Positions 59,685 to 64,000 of a DNA stretch of 64,000 nt are shown piece after piece. The DNA lies in NCBI GenBank assembly GCA_963838885.1, contig CAWITB010000031.1, positions 1 through 64,000 of the forward strand. Reading direction: 5' to 3'. This DNA comes from JAICMB01 sp963838885. Its GTDB lineage: Bacteria > Acidobacteriota > Terriglobia > Bryobacterales > Bryobacteraceae. Under the pieces are notes generated by a model that worked only from the letters and a program-made list of their open reading frames with translations, was not told the origin of the DNA and did not search any database. Each line of letters opens with the position of its first letter. Within the stretch, counting starts at the first letter, position 1. A program made the position numbers and the translations under genes.

Positions 59685-59749
59685 AACGGATGGAAATATT
59701 CTAGCTGAAGAAACCGCGCCGCGGGCCGCCTCCGCTACCATACAACTTC

Positions 59750-60571
59750 ATGGGTCCTCATCCCCCGCAAGCCGGGCAGCCCCGTCCTCCGATCCCCGGC
59801 GTTCGCAATCTCATCGCGGTCGGCTCCGGCAAGGGCGGCGTCGGCAAGACCACTGTCGCCGTGAATCTGGCCATCGCCCTGGGCCGCCTGGGGCATAAAG
59901 TCGCGCTCATGGACGCCGACGTCTATGGCCCCAACGTGCCGCTCATGATGGGGCTCCGAGCCACGCCCCACGCCATCGGCGATCGCATCCAGCCCCTCGA
60001 AAAATACGGAGTGCGCGTCATGTCCATGGGCTTCCTCAATCCCGGCGATAAGCCGCTGGTATGGCGCGGCCCGATGCTGCACAGCGTCATCCAGCAGTTT
60101 CTGCGCAATGTCGATTGGGGCGAGCTGGATTTTCTCATCATCGACCTGCCACCCGGCACCGGCGATGTGCAGCTCTCTCTCATTCAGAGCGCGCCGCTCA
60201 CCGGATCGATTATCGTGACGACGCCGTCCGATGTCTCGCTCGAAGACGCCCGCAAGGCCATCCACATGTTTCAGCAGGTGCGCGTCCCGATACTCGGCCT
60301 GATCGAAAACATGAGCTACCTTGTCTGCCCGCACTGCCGCGAGCGCATCGACGTGTTCAGCCACGGCGGCGGCCGTCAAACCGCCGAAACGATGACCATT
60401 CCCTTCCTCGGCGAGTTGCCGCTCGATCCCGCCATACGCATCGGCGGCGACAGCGGCAAGCCTGTCGCCCTGGAGGATTCTCAGGATTTCCTCGCGCTCG
60501 CGGGGGCTGTTGAAAGCCGCGCCGCCGAGGCGATGTCCGAGAAGCGGCCCACGATCGCAATTGAGGAGTAA
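59750..60571 (+). CDS. mrp: Mrp/NBP35-family iron-sulfur carrier ATPase
   Basis: The 273-aa protein has the deviant Walker A GSGKGGVGKTTVAVNLAIA, DADVYGPNVPLMMGL, the switch DFLIIDLPPGTGDVQLSL and the CxxC cluster site YLVCPHCRERIDVF, followed by GELPLDPAIRIGGDSGKPVA. It carries or transfers Fe-S clusters in the cytosol. The N-terminal DUF59 domain seen in many Mrp proteins is absent; a Pro-rich lead (PPQAGQPRPPIPG) replaces it. Signature residues are all intact. It is a single gene. Confidence 0.93.
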   Translation: MGPHPPQAGQPRPPIPGVRNLIAVGSGKGGVGKTTVAVNLAIALGRLGHKVALMDADVYGPNVPLMMGLRATPHAIGDRIQPLEKYGVRVMSMGFLNPGDKPLVWRGPMLHSVIQQFLRNVDWGELDFLIIDLPPGTGDVQLSLIQSAPLTGSIIVTTPSDVSLEDARKAIHMFQQVRVPILGLIENMSYLVCPHCRERIDVFSHGGGRQTAETMTIPFLGELPLDPAIRIGGDSGKPVALEDSQDFLALAGAVESRAAEAMSEKRPTIAIEE

Positions 60572-60978
60572 AGTCCGGCCAGGTTGGGTTCGAAAATGGA
60601 AAGCCGCTACGTACCAATCTGGAGGCCTCTGCCTGAGTTCTCCTCGGTTCCGGGAAGCCTGTTAATCACACAATTCGCGGACCGGGCCTCGCCGGGCACG
60701 GCTCGATAGCGGCCCGGCGGGATGTGGGTCGGCAACTCGGGCTGCGCGGGGCCGACCCCGTGCCGCTTCGACAATGGTTTTCACGCTCGGGCAACGGCCA
60801 GTGCGGAGATGGAATCGTTCTACCTTCCGGCCGCCCGTTCGCCGTTGTCACTGGCGGAAACGTCGTGCAATTGGGCTAGATGCTGGCGACGCCGGAACCG
60901 GCTTCATATGCCTCGCCACTGTGCGGACTCGGCTCGCTTGCGGCGATCCGCAGGCGCCGGACACTTAAGACGTGACTT
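60572..60978. other. Intergenic region, no recognised gene
   Basis: About 407 GC-rich bases hold short frames on both strands, none protein-like. GGGGCCGACCCCGTGCCG-type runs could form hairpins, but no clear terminator or RNA family is seen. Confidence 0.4.
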
Positions 60979-61383
60979 TTACCAGCGCCCGATCTCGTGC
61001 CGGTCGTAGGCCTCGCGCATTCTGCGAAGCTGCGACACGTCTTCCGATAACGCATCCCGCTCGCGGCCGTTCAGATGATTATTATCGAGAACGTGCTGAA
61101 TCGCCGAGATCGAATCGTCCAGATCGCCCTTGTCGAATTTGCCGCGCCGCCAGTCCTTGGCGAAATCGCGAAGCTGATGCTCCGCGTGGGTGAGCCGGTC
61201 GCGGTCCCCATGCGAAATGTGCCAGACTCCGTAGCCGCGATTCAGGTCCGCGTGGACACGATCGATCAGCGCGGAAACCGACTCCGGCCGATAGGCGCCG
61301 TCGCGGCCCCATTGGGCTTGCGCCACGGCCGCAAAGGCGACGAGAGAGGCAGTCATGATGAAAGCTTGCACAAAATGCCGCAT
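60979..61383 (-). CDS. Small secreted helical protein of unknown function
   Basis: The 134-aa protein has a signal (RHFVQAFIMTASLVAFAAVA, then QA) and a charged, helical mature part: SVSALIDRVHADLNRGYGVW, DRDRLTHAEHQLRDFAKDWR, DDSISAIQHVLDNNHLNGRE, with LRRMREAYDRHEIGRW at the end. Secreted proteins of this build occur in many Acidobacteria without known role. The start at ATG 61383 is where the signal begins; the frame opens at 61419. It is divergent from the PEP-CTERM gene by 104 bp. Confidence 0.6.
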   Translation of the reverse strand: MRHFVQAFIMTASLVAFAAVAQAQWGRDGAYRPESVSALIDRVHADLNRGYGVWHISHGDRDRLTHAEHQLRDFAKDWRRGKFDKGDLDDSISAIQHVLDNNHLNGRERDALSEDVSQLRRMREAYDRHEIGRW

Positions 61384-61487
61384 GGTTTGTAGGCTCCTTA
61401 CGCATTCAAGATAACTCACCTCCGCCTCCGCTAATACCGCCCGTTAGTACCATTGACTTCTTTTCTTTTGCATGGTACACAACCGCA

Positions 61488-62321
61488 ATGAGGCTTGCGC
61501 GTTCGTCAAGTGTTCCGGCTGTCATTCTGGTCCTTTGCTTTGCGATCGGCGTGCATGCCGACACGATTGCTTACGTCAGCGCCCAAAACGGAACTAACCC
61601 CTCATCGGTCTTCGGGACCCTGGATCTGAACACCGGGGCCGTCTCGCAAGTCGCCACGCTGAACAACATATTCGTGAATGATTTGGCCTTCGCTCCCAAC
61701 GGAACGCTGTATCTGCTCACGGCTCCTTTCCGCGGTTCGGGTTCGGCGGGGTTCGGCAGTATCAACCCCAACACCGGCGTGATTACCGATATCGCTCCGA
61801 ACACCGTAGGCTTGAACTCAATTGGTTTCAACGCCAACGGTTCGCTCTACGGGACGACGTATACAGGTTCCGGACCCGAGGCGCTCTACAGCATCAACCC
61901 ATCGACCGGCGCCACGTCTTTCATCGCCGATCTCTCGGGGCCGCTTTCGACCGTGGCGAATCAACTGCGGTTTATAGGAAATATCGCGTACACGACAAGT
62001 TACACCACTCCCAGCAGCCTTTATACGATTAATCTCGTCACTGGCGCCGGAACGCTAATCGGTAATACCGGGTTGAATCAAAACAACGGGCTGGGCGCCG
62101 TTGTAAATGGGGAACTGTTGGATATCGCGGCAACGAATCCAGGCGCTCGGATTTTCGGGATCGACCCCGCGACTGGCGCCGCAACGCCAGGCGCGGCGGT
62201 GAATCAAAACTATGTCTTCAGCGTGCCCGTGCAGACGCCGGAGCCAAGCTCCGCGGCGTTCGTCGGCGCCGGGCTGCTGGCGCTCTGCTTCGTCTTGCGA
62301 AGACTCGCGGCCGCGAATTAA
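61488..62321 (+). CDS. PEP-CTERM-anchored secreted protein
   Basis: The 277-aa protein has a signal (SVPAVILVLCFAIGVHA) and a beta-propeller-like body of short repeats (GTLDLNTGAVSQVATLNN, GSINPNTGVITDIAP, YSINPSTGATSFIADLSG, YTINLVTGAGTLIGNTG). The C-terminus is a textbook PEP-CTERM sorting signal: TPEPSSAAFVGAGLLALCFV followed by LRRLAAAN. Such proteins are exported and handled by an exosortase, often in bacteria that make exopolysaccharide. No exosortase gene is in this window. It ends 1 bp before the stop of the following minus-strand gene. Confidence 0.88.
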   Translation: MRLARSSSVPAVILVLCFAIGVHADTIAYVSAQNGTNPSSVFGTLDLNTGAVSQVATLNNIFVNDLAFAPNGTLYLLTAPFRGSGSAGFGSINPNTGVITDIAPNTVGLNSIGFNANGSLYGTTYTGSGPEALYSINPSTGATSFIADLSGPLSTVANQLRFIGNIAYTTSYTTPSSLYTINLVTGAGTLIGNTGLNQNNGLGAVVNGELLDIAATNPGARIFGIDPATGAATPGAAVNQNYVFSVPVQTPEPSSAAFVGAGLLALCFVLRRLAAAN

Positions 62322-62322
62322 T

Positions 62323-64000
62323 TCAGCGCAATGCGGCGGTGGGATCGACCAGCGTCGCGCGCCGCGCCGGAACGTAACTGGCAAGCAGCGCGATCGCGGC
62401 AAACGCCAGTGCGCTTCCCGCAAACGTCGCCGCATCCGTCGCGCTGACCTGGAACAGCAGGCTCGATATCACGCGCGTCAACGCGAGCGATGCCGCCACG
62501 CCCGCCACGATTCCCAATCCCGCGAGCAACGCGCCCTGCCGCATCACCAACCGCAATATCGTCGCACGGTCCGCGCCCAGCACCATCCGTATCCCCAGCT
62601 CCTGCTTGCGCTGCGCCACCGAATACGAAATGGTTCCGTACAGCCCCACAATGGCCAGAACCAGGGCCGTACCCGAGAACACCGCGAGCAGCAGCATGAT
62701 GAACCGCGGACCCGCTCGCGACCCCGCCAGCACTTCTTCAAGCGTCCGCACATCCGTCACCGGCTGCTCCGCGTCGAGCGATGCGATGGCCCGCCGCGCA
62801 TCGGCAATCACGCCGTGGGGATCGCCCACGGTGCGCATCGCGATATACATATTGCGCGTCGGCAACTGCGGATAGGGCAGGAACAGCTCCGGCTGCGTCG
62901 CGCCGGCCAGTGTGACGTTCTTGATGTCAGCCGCCACGCCGACGACCTCGATCGCTATATTCCTGGAGCCAAGATAAGCATGTTTGCCCAGCGGATTCCG
63001 GCCCGGCCAGGTACGCCGCGCGAGCGTGTCGTTCACGATCCCCACCCTATTCGATTCCGCGTCGTCGCGTTCGGTGAATGTCCTCCCTCGCAGCAGCGGC
63101 GTCCCCATGGTCGTGAAATAATCCGGACCGATGGTCTGGATGACCACGTGGGGTCTTCGAGCCATGGGCAGGGGCGGCTGCCCCTCGAATAACATCGGCG
63201 CGAAGCGGCTCGGATTCAGCGGCAGCGCGGAAGCGAGCGTGGCCGACCTCACGCCCGGAATCGACCCGGCTTTCTTGGCCGCTTGCTCGAAAAACTGCAC
63301 CAGCCGCGAATCGTTCACCGCTTTGCCCATCGCCAGCAGCGGCGGCGAGGGATATTTGGCAGGCGGCACGGTGATCTGCATGGTAAGCAGATTGCGCGCG
63401 TCCACTCCAATGGGAGCGTTCAGAATCGCGGCAAAGCTGCGAATCAACAGTCCCGCGGCTATCAGCAACACCATCGAAAGCGCCACCTGCGCCACCACCA
63501 GCGCGGCCCGCACGCGATTCTTCGCGCGCCCCGAGGTCGAGCCCCGGCTTTCATCGCGTAGTCCCGCGGCGGTTGACGAAGCGATCGCGACATACTGCTT
63601 CCCATCCACGGCGAAGGTCATTGGCGAAGCCGTCAAACCCTCTCCCATTTGAAAGTGCCAAAGATGCTTGCCGCTGCGGGCATCGACCGCTACGAGTTGA
63701 CCGTCGTCATCCCCGAAGAATACTACGCCGCCCGCAGTGGACACGGCGCCGGCCCACGATTCGCCCGGACCGGTCATGGGATACTCCCACATACGCCTGC
63801 CCGTTTTCGGATCGAAGGCGCGAAGGAAAAACTGGCCGATGTCTTTTGGCGCAGGACCCGCGCCGCCACCGGAAAAGTTCTTCTTCGGCTCGGGTTCCTT
63901 CGAAGAACTGGTAAAGATATCGCATTGTTCGAGCGTTACTACATACAACCAACCTGTTGGTTGGTCGAACGTAGCCGACATCCAGTTGGTGGCTCCGCGC
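62323..64000 (-). CDS. PQQ-dehydrogenase/ADOP-permease chimera, runs off the window
   Basis: The frame is open to the right edge, so the gene is partial. Its first visible 135 residues are the C-terminal propeller of a PQQ-dependent alcohol dehydrogenase: GATNWMSATFDQPTGWLYVV, AFDPKTGRRMWEYPMTGPGE, GGVVFFGDDDGQLVAVDARS, LTASPMTFAVDGKQYVAIA. Without a break it continues as the C-terminal half of a MacB/FtsX-type (ADOP) permease: RGSTSGRAKNRVRAALVVAQ, VALSMVLLIAAGLLIRSF, then FSGTALVLAIVGLYGTISYS, ELGIRMVLGADRATILRLVM and ATLVDPTAALR. The switch falls at about 63580. It is either a deletion-made fusion or an assembly join. Confidence 0.75.
   Translation of the reverse strand, partial: RGATNWMSATFDQPTGWLYVVTLEQCDIFTSSSKEPEPKKNFSGGGAGPAPKDIGQFFLRAFDPKTGRRMWEYPMTGPGESWAGAVSTAGGVVFFGDDDGQLVAVDARSGKHLWHFQMGEGLTASPMTFAVDGKQYVAIASSTAAGLRDESRGSTSGRAKNRVRAALVVAQVALSMVLLIAAGLLIRSFAAILNAPIGVDARNLLTMQITVPPAKYPSPPLLAMGKAVNDSRLVQFFEQAAKKAGSIPGVRSATLASALPLNPSRFAPMLFEGQPPLPMARRPHVVIQTIGPDYFTTMGTPLLRGRTFTERDDAESNRVGIVNDTLARRTWPGRNPLGKHAYLGSRNIAIEVVGVAADIKNVTLAGATQPELFLPYPQLPTRNMYIAMRTVGDPHGVIADARRAIASLDAEQPVTDVRTLEEVLAGSRAGPRFIMLLLAVFSGTALVLAIVGLYGTISYSVAQRKQELGIRMVLGADRATILRLVMRQGALLAGLGIVAGVAASLALTRVISSLLFQVSATDAATFAGSALAFAAIALLASYVPARRATLVDPTAALR

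Overview
The window is a GC-rich bacterial chromosome segment that most resembles an acidobacterium of the Solibacter/Bryobacter type. That placement is inferred from gene content: a large Oar-like TonB receptor with an N-terminal carboxypeptidase-regulatory domain, a MacB/FtsX-type (ADOP) permease segment, VWFA-related and PEP-CTERM proteins, a GPKTPAGK-type multi-copy family protein, and several paralogous amidohydrolases and SelA-like enzymes with export signals. No rRNA, tRNA or CRISPR array was recognised.

Layout. 0-2.3 kb: a complete IS3-family element inserted in a toxin-like reading frame. 2.3-10.7 kb: a conserved-family protein, then a TPR/beta-barrel protein and a PgaB/PelA-like glycosidase in tight order, a bPH2-domain membrane protein and a large secreted DUF3604-type protein. 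10.7-20.7 kb: an accessory region holding a decayed IS1182-type element, two nuclease-like genes of unknown family (441 and 786 aa), pseudogene fragments, and a complete IS21-family element with a 5-bp target duplication. A 1.16-kb direct repeat flanks most of this region (13.5 and 20.7 kb). 20.7-24.1 kb: a PspA stress operon (YjfI/YbjN-like protein, PspA, DUF4178, Gly/Arg-rich lipoprotein). 24.2-26.2 kb: an alginate-export-type porin and an RNase T2.

26.8-33.5 kb is one compact minus-strand operon: SelA-like PLP enzyme, Nudix hydrolase, pyrimidine-nucleoside phosphorylase, CNT nucleoside transporter, purine-nucleoside phosphorylase, cytidine deaminase and an exported amidohydrolase/deaminase. 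Together they would import and dismantle nucleosides. 33.6-43.4 kb looks like an exported catabolic cluster for an amino-acid- or amino-sugar-like substrate: DapA-like aldolase, second SelA-like enzyme with an extra beta domain, three EF_0837-like amidohydrolases (one broken, one lacking its metal site), RidA and the TonB receptor.

44-50.6 kb: a broken DUF433/DUF5615 toxin-antitoxin pair, a GMC oxidoreductase with its gluconate-dehydrogenase-subunit-3-like partner and a duplicated membrane protein, an Mrr-type restriction enzyme, a VWFA protein and a small conserved protein. 50.9-64 kb: alpha/beta hydrolase, methyltransferase, M48 protease, class V aminotransferase, a block of secreted proteins (including a protein-kinase-like protein beside an Omp85-type barrel), a secreted Ntn-hydrolase-like protein, an Mrp ATPase, a PEP-CTERM protein, and at the edge a PQQ-dehydrogenase/ADOP-permease chimera that runs out of the window.

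A recurring feature is single-base frameshifts in otherwise well-conserved genes (about 28.74, 34.45, 34.79, 36.82, 37.36, 41.83, 46.75 and 57.35 kb). They are annotated as interrupted CDSs. Sequence alone cannot separate real decay from base-calling error.
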